Source of the DNA: Bacteroidota bacterium
GTDB lineage: Bacteria > Bacteroidota > Bacteroidia > Chitinophagales > Chitinophagaceae
DNA: 64,000 nt
Assembly: GCA_018267725.1 (NCBI GenBank)
Contig: JAFDXY010000011.1
Location: forward strand, 62,001 to 126,000
Direction: 5' to 3'
The notes below the pieces were generated by a model, which was given only the letters and a program-made list of their open reading frames with translations, had not been told where the DNA came from and did not search any database. Made by a program: the position numbers and the translations under genes. Positions 1 through 8,672 of this stretch are shown here, piece after piece (within the stretch, counting starts at the first letter, position 1; each line of letters begins with the position of its first letter).

Positions 1-1
1 C

Positions 2-328
2 GCAATTGTTGGAATAACTTTATTTGAGACAACAGGGTTAAATCAATATCAATCATTGGCCAATCGTTTTTTTGATTATACAATGGCGGGCATTCCGCAA
101 GTGTGCGTTAATTTCCCGCAATACAAAAAAATAAATGATGAATTTAATATTGCATTAATGATTGATGCAACAGATATACAAACAATTAGTAATGCAATAA
201 ATAAATTACTAACCGATAAAAATTTATACAACCATTTAAAAAATAATTGTATTAAAGCCAAAGAAATTTTAAACTGGCAAATAGAAGAAATAAAACTAAT
301 TAACTATTGGAAAAACATTTGCATATAA
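2..328 (+). CDS. Glycosyltransferase, C-terminal part only (truncated by window edge)
   Basis: The reading frame is open from base 2, so the gene begins before the window and only about 108 C-terminal residues are seen. The segment FDYTMAGIPQVCVNFPQY resembles the C-terminal nucleotide-sugar binding lobe of GT-B (GT1/GT4-like) glycosyltransferases, where a conserved acidic/glycine-rich stretch is followed by a last helix. It overlaps the next glycosyltransferase gene by about 22 bases in another frame, which suggests co-translation. Acceptor and donor cannot be told. The frame is secure; the family assignment rests on a short segment and on the neighbour. Confidence 0.6.
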   Translation, partial: AIVGITLFETTGLNQYQSLANRFFDYTMAGIPQVCVNFPQYKKINDEFNIALMIDATDIQTISNAINKLLTDKNLYNHLKNNCIKAKEILNWQIEEIKLINYWKNICI

Positions 329-1434
329 TTTGTTTTACAGTGCCCTACCCTGTTACTTATGGCGGTGTGTTTGATTTGTTTTACAAATTAGAAACTCTTT
401 ATAAACAAGGCATTCAAATACATTTACATTGTTTTGTGTATAATAAAATGCAAGAGCAAAATGAGCTTGCTAAATATTGTGCAACAGTTAATTATTACAA
501 ACGAAACAAAAGCTTTTCAGCATTATTAAACAACCTACCATTTATAGTTTTCACCAGAAAAAATAAAACGTTATTAAATAATTTATTGCAAGATGAGTAT
601 CCTATTTTAATGGAAGGAATACATTGCAGTTATTTAGTAACCGATAACCAATTTGCAAAAAGAAAAAAGTTTATTCGCTTACACAATATAGAATCAACTT
701 ATTACGCCGAATTGGCAAAAGCAGAAAAAAATTTATTTAAGAAATGGTATTATAAAAGAGAAAGCAGGTTATTAAAAAAATACGAGCCATTCATAAAAAA
801 CAAGGTAGATAGTTTTATTTGCGTATCGCAAAAAGATGAAGAAACATTATTAGAATTAGGTTTTACAAATACAAATTATGTTCCTGTATTTCTTCCTAAT
901 TGGCAAATAAATTATTCAACTGAAAGTGAAGTTTATTGTTTGTATCATGGAGATTTAAGTGTAGTAACTAACCAACAAACTGTGTTATGGTTATACGAAA
1001 ATATTTTCAAAAAAATAAATACGCAGTTTATAATTGCAGGAAAAAATCCAACCCAGAAAATAAAAAGTATTTCAAATAATTCACCTAATATAAAAGTAAT
1101 TGCCAACCCAAGTGAAGTTGAAATGCAAAAGCTAATAGCCAATGCACATATAAATATTATTTATGCTGAAAGTATAACTGGTATTAAATTAAAACTGTTA
1201 AATGCTTTATTTAACGGCAAACATTGTGTTACCAACGCACTAACAATAGCTAAAACAAATTTAGATGCGTTGTGTAAAATAGCAGATACTGCCGAAGAAA
1301 TGAGAAACATGATTGAAACATTATTAACTCAACCATTTACCAATGAAGAAAGAAAATTAAGAAAGGAAATTTTACAAGAAATATTTAATAACGAAAAATC
1401 TGCACAAAAATTAAGCAGTATAATTTGGAGATAA
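307..1434 (+). CDS. Glycosyltransferase, GT4-like
   Basis: This 375-residue protein has the two-lobed layout of GT-B glycosyltransferases: an N-terminal lobe starting LHIICFTVPYP with a glycine-rich turn (YGGVFDLFYKL), a linker near residue 200 (VPVFLPNW), and a C-terminal lobe with FIIAGKNP followed by a segment around ESITGIKLKLLNALFNGK that fits the donor-site region. It would transfer a sugar from a nucleotide sugar to a glycan in the cytoplasm. No ATG is available near the start; TTG at 307 or TTG at 319 fits best, both inside the end of the preceding gene. It converges on the CpsB-like gene with only 5 bases between stops, so it belongs to a different, left-hand transcript. Confidence 0.65.
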   Translation: MEKHLHIICFTVPYPVTYGGVFDLFYKLETLYKQGIQIHLHCFVYNKMQEQNELAKYCATVNYYKRNKSFSALLNNLPFIVFTRKNKTLLNNLLQDEYPILMEGIHCSYLVTDNQFAKRKKFIRLHNIESTYYAELAKAEKNLFKKWYYKRESRLLKKYEPFIKNKVDSFICVSQKDEETLLELGFTNTNYVPVFLPNWQINYSTESEVYCLYHGDLSVVTNQQTVLWLYENIFKKINTQFIIAGKNPTQKIKSISNNSPNIKVIANPSEVEMQKLIANAHINIIYAESITGIKLKLLNALFNGKHCVTNALTIAKTNLDALCKIADTAEEMRNMIETLLTQPFTNEERKLRKEILQEIFNNEKSAQKLSSIIWR

Positions 1435-1439
1435 GAATA

Positions 1440-2174
1440 TTAAACTAATGTTTCGTTTAAGAAAGATTTGCTTTTTAAAAGCGTGTACATTTTAGAATCT
1501 TTTGCAAATTGTGTTGCAGTATTTAAGTGATTGTTATGATGAATATCTGTTCCAATAAAATCAATTAAATCTTCTTCAATTAATTTCTTTGCAATTTTTT
1601 TTACATCATTTCCATAATATTCCGTAAGCGATAAAAGATTTAATTGCAACAAACAACCTCTATCTTTTATATCAATTATTTTATTAAAGTTTGAATGATA
1701 ATAAGAATACCTTTCAGGATGTGCCAATACAGGTTGCAAGCCTTTCATTTTTAAATTAAAAATTACTTGCTCTAAATACGGAGAGGCAGCCATATAACTC
1801 ATTTCAATTAAAATATAATTATTGCCAAACGTAAGCAAGGGTTGATTTTTATCTATTAACGCTTCTAACTCATGGTCAATCATATACTCGGCCGCTGCTT
1901 CTATTTCAACATTTATATTTTTTTCTTTTACTAAAGTTTTAATTCTATTTAAAGCAGGTAAAATAGTTGTTGTATTATTAGAATGTACGCCACTTAAAAT
2001 ATGTGGTGTGCAAATTATTTTTTTGTATCCTAAGGTTTTAAATTTTTCTATAAACTGAATTGTTTCATTTTCGGTTTGCAAACCATCATCTAAATTAGGA
2101 AGCAAATGGTTGTGCATATCTGCACCCAAAAAAGATAAATCGGTAAGTATATTTTTTTTAGAAAAGAAGAACAT
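1440..2174 (-). CDS. CpsB/CapC-type tyrosine-protein phosphatase (PHP family)
   Basis: A 244-residue PHP-fold protein, the usual size for CpsB/YwqE manganese-dependent phosphotyrosine phosphatases. Metal-binding motifs are visible: DMHNHLLPNLDDG near residue 19, TPHIL near 57, HPERY near 155 and GTDIHHN near 213. In known systems this enzyme removes phosphate from the C-terminal tyrosines of a Wzc-type kinase and so controls chain length and export. Here it is the last gene of the polysaccharide cluster, 32 kb from the Wzc-like kinase at 34366-36738. The dehydratase gene ends 4 bases upstream, so they are probably co-transcribed. No signal peptide is seen, which fits a cytoplasmic role. Confidence 0.85.
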   Translation of the reverse strand: MFFFSKKNILTDLSFLGADMHNHLLPNLDDGLQTENETIQFIEKFKTLGYKKIICTPHILSGVHSNNTTTILPALNRIKTLVKEKNINVEIEAAAEYMIDHELEALIDKNQPLLTFGNNYILIEMSYMAASPYLEQVIFNLKMKGLQPVLAHPERYSYYHSNFNKIIDIKDRGCLLQLNLLSLTEYYGNDVKKIAKKLIEEDLIDFIGTDIHHNNHLNTATQFAKDSKMYTLLKSKSFLNETLV

Positions 2175-2178
2175 GAAA

Positions 2179-4158
2179 TTATCTGCTGCTTAATGCTGAA
2201 TACAAAGTGCCTGTACGCCTTTGTTCATCAATAGATTCGTAAATAGAATTATTACTAATATATTCTGGAACAATACGTTTCATTTGTTTTACAACTTCTT
2301 CATCTTCATTTTTTAATGCCAATACAATAAGATTATCTATGTTGTTTGATACAGTATCAAAATCGTACTCAATTACTTTTGCAACTAATATTTTTTTGTT
2401 ATGTGTAGGAATTACTTCTTCTTCTTTATTTAATAATTCTTCAAACAATTTTTCTCCGGGTCTTAATCCTGTAAACTTCAACTCAATATCTTTTCCCGGA
2501 ATTAAACCTGTTAGTTGAATCATTTTTTTTGCAAGGTCTAAAATTTTAACAGGCTCGCCCATATCAAATAAAAATATTTCTCCGCCATTTCCCATTGTCA
2601 TTGCTTCTAATACTAAAGAGCATGCTTCGGGAATGGTCATAAAAAAACGAATAATATCAGGATGTGTAATGGTTACCGGACCACCATTTGCAATTTGTTC
2701 TTTAAACCTTGGAATTACCGAACCGTTTGAGCCTAACACATTACCAAACCTTGTTGTAATAAATTTTGTACGTTTTGGTTTTCCTACCATTTGTATAATT
2801 CCTTCATCTGCAACTGGCGATGTTTCTTTGTTGTAAAAAGATTGACAATAAATTTCTGCAATGCGTTTTGATGCACCCATTACATTAGTTGGGTTAATGG
2901 CTTTATCTGTTGATACAAATAAAAATCTTTCAACACCATATTTTTCAGAAATGTTGGCTAATGTTTTTGTGCCCAATACATTGTTTCTTATAGCTTCTGA
3001 AGGATGGTTTTCCATCATTGGCACATGCTTATATGCTGCTGCATGAAATACAACTTGCGGTTGATATTTAGAAAATAAAGTTTCAATACTTACTTCATCT
3101 TTAATATCTCCTAAATAAACACGTAAAGCATTTCCTAATTTATATTGTTGTTGAACTTCATATTCAACTTGGTATAAACCACTTTCGGTTTGGTCGCAAA
3201 TAATTAATAATGCAGGATATACTGCTGCTAATTGCCTTACCAACTCACTACCAATAGAACCTGCAGCACCAGTAACTAAAATTCTTTTATCTCTTAAATG
3301 ATCTATAACGGCTTGATTGTGTAAATTAATTGGTGGTCTTCCTAATAATTCTTCAATCTTAACTTCTCTAAGTTGTTTTATGTTTAAATGCCCATGAATC
3401 CAATCTTTCATAGGCGGAATATTCATTACTTTAATTTGATTGTTTATACAAAAATCAACTACTTTATTTTTTTCATCTAACTCAAAATCTGTTTTAGCAA
3501 AGAATAAAGTTTTAATATTCCATGCTGCAAATAATATTTTTGCGTCTGCAAACGGATACACCGGTGTGCCATCAACAGTTTTACCAACTACCGAAGGCTC
3601 ATCATCAATAAATGCAACCACTTTATATTCGTTATCAGATGCTTGTTCAATAGTTTTTTTTAAAGTTGTTCCGTTTGCTCGTGCACCGTAAATTATTACA
3701 TGAATAATTTTTTTACTTTCATCTTCCGATTTTTTGTAAACGTATTTAACCAATATTCTGTAACTGTATAAACAGAATGCAGCTACAAAAAAATAAACAA
3801 ACAAAACCGATATAGGTGTTATTTGTTCTAACCTAAGTAATAATAAAAAACAATTAATTAGTAAGAGAATGAAAAAAGAATAGAATGCTGCCGTTACACT
3901 TCTGAAAGATTCTTGAAAACCTGAATAACGTATAATGCCTTGGTAAGTTAAAAAAACATGAAAAAGAGTTGCATTAATAATAAGAATTAATAAAATATTT
4001 CTTGCAATATCATAACCCGAAATATCAGTAAAATCAAAATTAAAACGCAAACCAAAAGCAAAAACAATTGCAAATACAGAAATAAATAAATCAAGCAAAA
4101 AAACCGCCCATTTAGGTGCAATGCTTTTATTAAGAAGATATGTTCTAATTTTCTTCAC
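2179..4158 (-). CDS. Membrane nucleotide-sugar 4,6-dehydratase, WbpM/CapD-like
   Basis: The 659-residue protein has about four membrane helices in the first 140 residues, a CoA-binding-like Rossmann domain (about 150-270) and a second extended-SDR domain with the NAD motif VTGAAGSIGSELVRQL near 295. The active site region STDKAINPTNVMGASK carries methionine in place of the usual tyrosine of YxxxK, as in WbpM/FlaA1 dehydratases. Family members convert UDP-GlcNAc to a 4-keto-6-deoxy sugar at the inner membrane. The start is GTG at 4158. It lies downstream of the sugar transferase and aminotransferase genes that would use its product, after an unusually long gap of 107 bases. Confidence 0.85.
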   Translation of the reverse strand: MKKIRTYLLNKSIAPKWAVFLLDLFISVFAIVFAFGLRFNFDFTDISGYDIARNILLILIINATLFHVFLTYQGIIRYSGFQESFRSVTAAFYSFFILLLINCFLLLLRLEQITPISVLFVYFFVAAFCLYSYRILVKYVYKKSEDESKKIIHVIIYGARANGTTLKKTIEQASDNEYKVVAFIDDEPSVVGKTVDGTPVYPFADAKILFAAWNIKTLFFAKTDFELDEKNKVVDFCINNQIKVMNIPPMKDWIHGHLNIKQLREVKIEELLGRPPINLHNQAVIDHLRDKRILVTGAAGSIGSELVRQLAAVYPALLIICDQTESGLYQVEYEVQQQYKLGNALRVYLGDIKDEVSIETLFSKYQPQVVFHAAAYKHVPMMENHPSEAIRNNVLGTKTLANISEKYGVERFLFVSTDKAINPTNVMGASKRIAEIYCQSFYNKETSPVADEGIIQMVGKPKRTKFITTRFGNVLGSNGSVIPRFKEQIANGGPVTITHPDIIRFFMTIPEACSLVLEAMTMGNGGEIFLFDMGEPVKILDLAKKMIQLTGLIPGKDIELKFTGLRPGEKLFEELLNKEEEVIPTHNKKILVAKVIEYDFDTVSNNIDNLIVLALKNEDEEVVKQMKRIVPEYISNNSIYESIDEQRRTGTLYSALSSR

Positions 4159-4260
4159 TATAATTTTTACAATTAAATTTAAGTATTAAACTGTGTAAAA
4201 ATAATTATTTAAAAGGAAACTTGCCGTTTTAGTATGAAAACAGCGGAAATGCTTAATAAA

Positions 4261-4268
4261 CAAAGCTA
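4261..4268 (-). promoter_or_regulatory. Possible internal promoter -7 element for the dehydratase-phosphatase pair
   Basis: On the - strand the sequence reads TAGCTTTG, an exact match to the Bacteroidota -7 consensus TAnnTTTG. It overlaps the last codons of the sugar transferase and precedes the longest gap (107 bases) between neighbours in this part of the cluster. No good TTTG partner is seen about 20 bases upstream, so this is a tentative call. Confidence 0.3.
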
Positions 4269-4856
4269 TTTTTTAATAATACGAATAAAAGTAGCCCAAA
4301 GAATTTGAAAATAAATTTTAAGAGAAGGATTATTTATAAAGAGAAGGTTAAGCCTTATTTTTTCGGGTAGAATATGATTAATATAAAACTCTTCCGGGTT
4401 CTCGGTTTTTTCTAATAATTCATTTTCGTTTCGGTATTTAATAGAAGCATAATCTGTAATGCCAGGTAAAACATTTAATACTTTTAGTTGTTCTGTTGTA
4501 TAATAATTTACAAAATATCTTACTTCGGGGCGTGGCCCAACCAAACTCATATCTCCTTTTATTACATTTATTAATTGGGGTAATTCATCTAACTTAAATC
4601 TTCTTAAAAAAACTCCCACTTTAGTTATTCGTTTATCTTTTTCACCAACCGTTAATAACCTTTGAACATCTGAACTAATATTCATTGTTCTAAACTTGTA
4701 CAAATTAAAATCAATATTATTTTTGCCAACCCGTTTTTGCACAAATACTGCTGTGCCTTTTGAAGTTAGTTTTACTAAAATGAATATTAGTAATAATAGA
4801 GGAGATAATATTATTGCTGCAATTATTGAAAACAATAAATCGAAAAAGCGAATCAT
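4266..4856 (-). CDS. Initiating sugar-1-phosphate transferase (PglC/WcaJ C-domain type)
   Basis: At 196 residues this is the short form of the bacterial sugar transferase family, like PglC, with a single N-terminal hydrophobic segment (residues 3-28) and the catalytic part after it. Family motifs seen are VFVQKRVGKN, YKFRTM, RRFKLDELPQL and GDMSLVGPRPE. Such enzymes move a sugar-1-phosphate from a UDP-sugar to undecaprenyl phosphate and start the repeat unit. It sits between an aminotransferase (1 base away) and a 4,6-dehydratase, as in bacillosamine-type pathways, so the first sugar is likely a 4-amino-4,6-dideoxy sugar. The specificity is inferred from context only. Confidence 0.88.
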   Translation of the reverse strand: MIRFFDLLFSIIAAIILSPLLLLIFILVKLTSKGTAVFVQKRVGKNNIDFNLYKFRTMNISSDVQRLLTVGEKDKRITKVGVFLRRFKLDELPQLINVIKGDMSLVGPRPEVRYFVNYYTTEQLKVLNVLPGITDYASIKYRNENELLEKTENPEEFYINHILPEKIRLNLLFINNPSLKIYFQILWATFIRIIKK

Positions 4857-4857
4857 A

Positions 4858-6069
4858 CTAAGGGGTTACAAAGTTTACAGATGCAATAATACTATCTGTT
4901 ATGTAATTACACTGCACCAAAGATAATTGTGGATATATTGGTAAAGATATTTCGCAAGAATAATTTTTATATGCCTGCGGAAAATTTTGAATATTGTATC
5001 CTTTATTTTTAAAAACACTAAGCATGGGCATAGGAATAAAATGCACATTTACCGAAACGCCTGTTGCCGAAATTGCATTAATTATTGCATCTCTTTGTTG
5101 CTCTGAAATATTTTTTATTCTTAACGGATATAAGTGATAACTGCTTGCACAATTATTTTTTGAATATGGCGGAAGCCAAGCCCAGCTTTGTTTTGCAAAT
5201 ACTTCTCCGTAATAATCAAATACTCTTTTTCTTTCAGCCAACAATGTATTGTATTCTTTTATTTGTGCTAAACCAATGGCAGCACACACATCGGGCATAT
5301 TCATTTTAAAACCCGGGTAAACAATATCGTACTTCCAACCACCTGCTTGACTTTTGGAAAGTGCATCTTTATTTTGTCCGTTCAAACTCCACAAACGCAA
5401 AGTTTTATATACTTCATTATTATCAAACGGTGCAGGAAGGTTTATACAAATTGCTCCGCCCTCGGCAGTAGTTAAATTTTTTACTGCATGAAAAGAAAAT
5501 ACGGTTATATCTGTTAAACAACCTGTTGGTTTATTATTATAAACAGCTCCAAAAGAATGAGCAGCATCACTCATTACTAAAATTCTTCCAAGTTTTTGTT
5601 GCTGCTCTCCTTTTGCAATAAATTTATTTTTAATATTTGGTTCATTCACTAAATTATTTATAGCATTATAATTACATGGCCATCCTGCAAAATCTACCGG
5701 AACAATTGCTTTTGTTTTTGATGTAATGGCATTTTCAATATTTTTAATATTAATATTAAAATCTTCTTCAACATCAACCATTACTACTGTTGCACCAACA
5801 TGCATGGCAGCCAATGCTGTTGCACAATAAGTATAAGCAGGCACAATAACTTCATCTCCTTTTGTAATACCATACCAATGTAAAACCAACATCATGGCAC
5901 TGGTTGCAGAGTTAATACATAATACATTATTTACATTGCTGTATGCTGCAACTGCTTCTTCTAATGCTTTTGTTTTAGGTCCGGTGGTAATCCATCCACT
6001 GCGTAAAGATGATAGTACTTCTTGCTCTACTGCTTCATTAATAAAAGGTGGCGAAAAAGGTATTTTCAT
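4858..6069 (-). CDS. DegT/DnrJ/EryC1-family PLP aminotransferase (4-amino sugar type)
   Basis: The 403-residue protein has the features of nucleotide-sugar aminotransferases: SGWITTGPKTKALEE near the start, NSATSAMMLVLH, the aspartate region VMSDAAHSFGA and the PLP lysine in FSFHAVKNLTTAEGG. It would add an amino group to the 4-keto sugar made by the dehydratase at 2179-4158. An in-sequence insertion (about residues 135-160) is slightly longer than in typical homologues. No dedicated PglD-like N-acetyltransferase is adjacent, so either the amine stays free or another acetyltransferase acts. It starts 9 bases after the end of a glycosyltransferase gene. Confidence 0.88.
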   Translation of the reverse strand: MKIPFSPPFINEAVEQEVLSSLRSGWITTGPKTKALEEAVAAYSNVNNVLCINSATSAMMLVLHWYGITKGDEVIVPAYTYCATALAAMHVGATVVMVDVEEDFNINIKNIENAITSKTKAIVPVDFAGWPCNYNAINNLVNEPNIKNKFIAKGEQQQKLGRILVMSDAAHSFGAVYNNKPTGCLTDITVFSFHAVKNLTTAEGGAICINLPAPFDNNEVYKTLRLWSLNGQNKDALSKSQAGGWKYDIVYPGFKMNMPDVCAAIGLAQIKEYNTLLAERKRVFDYYGEVFAKQSWAWLPPYSKNNCASSYHLYPLRIKNISEQQRDAIINAISATGVSVNVHFIPMPMLSVFKNKGYNIQNFPQAYKNYSCEISLPIYPQLSLVQCNYITDSIIASVNFVTP

Positions 6070-6078
6070 TTATTAAAA

Positions 6079-7071
6079 TTATTTATTATGTTTTAATAAT
6101 CCGTTTAATGTGCCCCAGCCATAACTAAAATGAAATCCAAAAAATATAAAAGGCAAAATTATTTTCTTAAAATTATTTTCTTGTTTTAAAGATTGAATAG
6201 TTGCAAAACAACCTGCTACCAAGTGTAAGGCAATTATTAAAGCAAAGCCTTTAAAACAAAAAGTTGTAGCAAATAATAAATATTCTGCAATGCCTAAAAA
6301 TGGTAAAGCAATTAATGTTAATACAAAAAAGAATGGAATAAAATGATGCAACCGCATACTGCGATAATGCAAGTATAAACTCTTGGCATTCCAAAAGCCT
6401 CCTTTAAAAGCATATCGCATTAATTTGTGCAAATTAGCAGGTGGGCGATAGTAACATTTTGTTTTCCATGTACAATATAATTTGTGGCCTGCATCAATTA
6501 AACGTTGGTTCATATCGTTATCCTGATTGCGTTCCATAGTTTCATTATATCCACCTAAATCTATTAAAGCTTGTTTTTTAAACACCGGAAAATTTACAGA
6601 ATGTGTAAAGCCTTCTTTCATCATTCTAAACGAATTACCCGAAACACCAAAATTGCTAAGCATTACCCACTCGCCAATTTTTGCTTGTAAATTATTAAAA
6701 GCTGCTTGCGTAATTACTCTTCCTGAAACACCTGTAACATTATGTTTTTGCAAATCATCAAAACAAGCTTGCAAATAATTGTCATCGTATTTTGTATGTG
6801 CACCTAAAATAGCAATGTACTCACCTTGTGCTTTACGCAAACCAACATTAAAAGCAAAAGGAGTTTTACGATTAATGTTATCAACCAATTTTATATTATT
6901 ATATTTTTCTGCAAATTGTTTTACAATAGTTCTTGTTGCATCGGTACTCATTCCATCACAAATTAAAATTTCTAATTCAAAGGAATGATGTTGTTGATGA
7001 AGAAAACTTTCAAGTGTTGTAGCAATATATTTTTCTTCGTTATAAGTAGGGCAAATAATGCTCAGAATCAT
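6079..7071 (-). CDS. Glycosyltransferase family 2, ExoA-like
   Basis: A 330-residue GT-A enzyme. The N-terminal nucleotide-binding part reads IICPTYNEEKYIATTLESF, followed by ICDGMSTDATR; the metal-site position reads ILGAHTKYDD rather than a plain DxD, as in ExoA-like members of GT2. Residues about 240-320 hold two or three hydrophobic segments, so the protein is membrane anchored. The start codon overlaps the end of the neighbouring aminotransferase gene by 4 bases. It probably adds one sugar of the repeat unit on the cytoplasmic face of the membrane. The sugar added is unknown. Confidence 0.8.
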   Translation of the reverse strand: MILSIICPTYNEEKYIATTLESFLHQQHHSFELEILICDGMSTDATRTIVKQFAEKYNNIKLVDNINRKTPFAFNVGLRKAQGEYIAILGAHTKYDDNYLQACFDDLQKHNVTGVSGRVITQAAFNNLQAKIGEWVMLSNFGVSGNSFRMMKEGFTHSVNFPVFKKQALIDLGGYNETMERNQDNDMNQRLIDAGHKLYCTWKTKCYYRPPANLHKLMRYAFKGGFWNAKSLYLHYRSMRLHHFIPFFFVLTLIALPFLGIAEYLLFATTFCFKGFALIIALHLVAGCFATIQSLKQENNFKKIILPFIFFGFHFSYGWGTLNGLLKHNK

Positions 7072-8174
7072 TTTGAGTAGAATGCTTTTATTTGTTGAGC
7101 AACATAGTTTATTTGTTGCGTTGTTATTTCGGGAAAGATAGGCAGCGAAAGTATTTCATCTTTATACTGATTGGTTACAGGAAAATCTTTGCTGTTGTAA
7201 TTTAAGTATTGATAGGCTTCCATAAAAGGCAATGGTGTTGGATAATGAATAGCCGTTTCAATGCCATTATCTTTTAAATGTTTTGCCAACTCATTTCTTT
7301 GTTTTGCACGTATTACATATAAATGATAAGTGTGTTTTGAATTAAGGCGAACAGGTGGTGTAACAATTTCATTAATATTTTTTAATGCATTATTATACGC
7401 TGCTGCGGCTGCAATGCGTTGCTCTGTCCATTTAATTAAATAAGGAAGTTTAGCAGAAAGAATAGCAGCTTGCAAACCATCTAACCTTGAGTTTATGCCT
7501 TCCATTTTATGTTGATGCTTTATTAATGCACCATGCCTTGCATACATTTTACATTTTTCTGCCAATGCATCATCATTAGTAATTATGCAGCCTGCATCTC
7601 CATAAGCACCTAAATTTTTTCCGGGATAAAAACTAAACGAGCCTGCAATGCCTGTTAAACCTGCTCTTACACCATTGTATTCACTTAAATGCGATTGAGC
7701 ACAATCTTCTATTAAAAACAAATTATGTTTTTTGCAAATATTATCAATCACATCAATAGCACACATTTGCCCTTGCAAATGCACGGGCATAATTGCTTTT
7801 GTTTTAAATGTAATTTTTTGTTCTATTAATTGTTCGTTAATAGAATAATAATTCTCGTCAATATCAATAAACACTGGTGTTGCACCGGTTTGAGAAATAG
7901 TTTCGCTGCTACTAATCCAACTATTGGCAACAGTAATTACTTCATCGTTTTTACCAATACCTAACATTTTCATTATAATGTATAAACTATCTGTTCCGTT
8001 GGCACAACTAATGCAATGTTTTACGCCATATAAATTTTGAAAATCTTTTTCAAATTGATTAACATATTTACCACCAATAAAAGCAGTTTCTGTAATTACA
8101 TTTTCAATTGCAGCATCAATTTGTGGTTTGATGTTTTGATATTGTAATTTTAAATCTACAAAAGGAACGTTCAT
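7068..8174 (-). CDS. DegT-family aminotransferase, WlbC/WbpE-like
   Basis: This 368-residue PLP enzyme starts VPFVDLKLQYQNIKPQID, typical of the sugar 3-aminotransferase branch (WbpE/WlbC, FdtB, QdtB). The cofactor lysine is in FSFYPGKNLGAYGDAG and the conserved aspartate in LIEDCAQSH. Directly upstream are a hexapeptide N-acetyltransferase and a Gfo/Idh oxidoreductase, the same three functions as WlbA-WlbB-WlbC, which convert UDP-GlcNAcA to UDP-2,3-diacetamido-2,3-dideoxyglucuronic acid. On that basis it should aminate the 3-keto sugar. An FdtB-like role on a dTDP-sugar is the main alternative. Confidence 0.85.
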   Translation of the reverse strand: MNVPFVDLKLQYQNIKPQIDAAIENVITETAFIGGKYVNQFEKDFQNLYGVKHCISCANGTDSLYIIMKMLGIGKNDEVITVANSWISSSETISQTGATPVFIDIDENYYSINEQLIEQKITFKTKAIMPVHLQGQMCAIDVIDNICKKHNLFLIEDCAQSHLSEYNGVRAGLTGIAGSFSFYPGKNLGAYGDAGCIITNDDALAEKCKMYARHGALIKHQHKMEGINSRLDGLQAAILSAKLPYLIKWTEQRIAAAAAYNNALKNINEIVTPPVRLNSKHTYHLYVIRAKQRNELAKHLKDNGIETAIHYPTPLPFMEAYQYLNYNSKDFPVTNQYKDEILSLPIFPEITTQQINYVAQQIKAFYSK

Positions 8175-8192
8175 ATTATTTACTATAAAATT

Positions 8193-8672
8193 TTATTTTT
8201 CAAGTTTTATTTCCCGAATAAATTTTGCAGGATTGCCTACATAAATTCCAGGTTTGTTTATGTTTTTTGTTACCACTGCACCGGCTCCTATTACAACACC
8301 ATCGCATATTTTAACAGGTAATATGGTTGCATTGCTACCAATAGAAACATGGTTGCCAATTGTAGTTGCTTTCCATAAATCTTTATTTCCGCTGGCAGGT
8401 TTTCCTTCACTAAATAAATCATTAATAAACATTACACCATGACCAATAAAACAATTGTTGCCAATAGTTACTAATTCACAAATAAAACTGTGCGATTGAA
8501 TTTTGCAGTTCTCTCCTATTGTAACATTTTTTTGTATTTCGGTAAATGGGCCAATAAAACAATTGTTACCAATTTCACATTCGTACAAATTGCATGGTTC
8601 AACAATTTTTACATCTTCTCCAAAAACAACATTGCGAATAGTTGATGAAAATATTTTAGGTTGATTAGGCAT
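8193..8672 (-). CDS. Hexapeptide-repeat sugar N-acetyltransferase, WlbB/WbpD-like
   Basis: A 159-residue left-handed beta-helix protein. Repeats of the form IGxNxxI run from about residue 15 to 140 (IGNNCFIGPF, IGENCKI, IGNNCFIGHG, IGNHVSIG, GVVIGAGAVV), and the end YVGNPAKFIREI is the usual cap. The asparagine/histidine-rich loop FINDLFSEGKPASG matches the acceptor-binding loop of sugar N-acetyltransferases such as WbpD. It would acetylate the 3-amino group made by the aminotransferase, which starts 18 bases further on. Its start overlaps the last base of the oxidoreductase gene, pointing to co-translation. Confidence 0.82.
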   Translation of the reverse strand: MPNQPKIFSSTIRNVVFGEDVKIVEPCNLYECEIGNNCFIGPFTEIQKNVTIGENCKIQSHSFICELVTIGNNCFIGHGVMFINDLFSEGKPASGNKDLWKATTIGNHVSIGSNATILPVKICDGVVIGAGAVVTKNINKPGIYVGNPAKFIREIKLEK

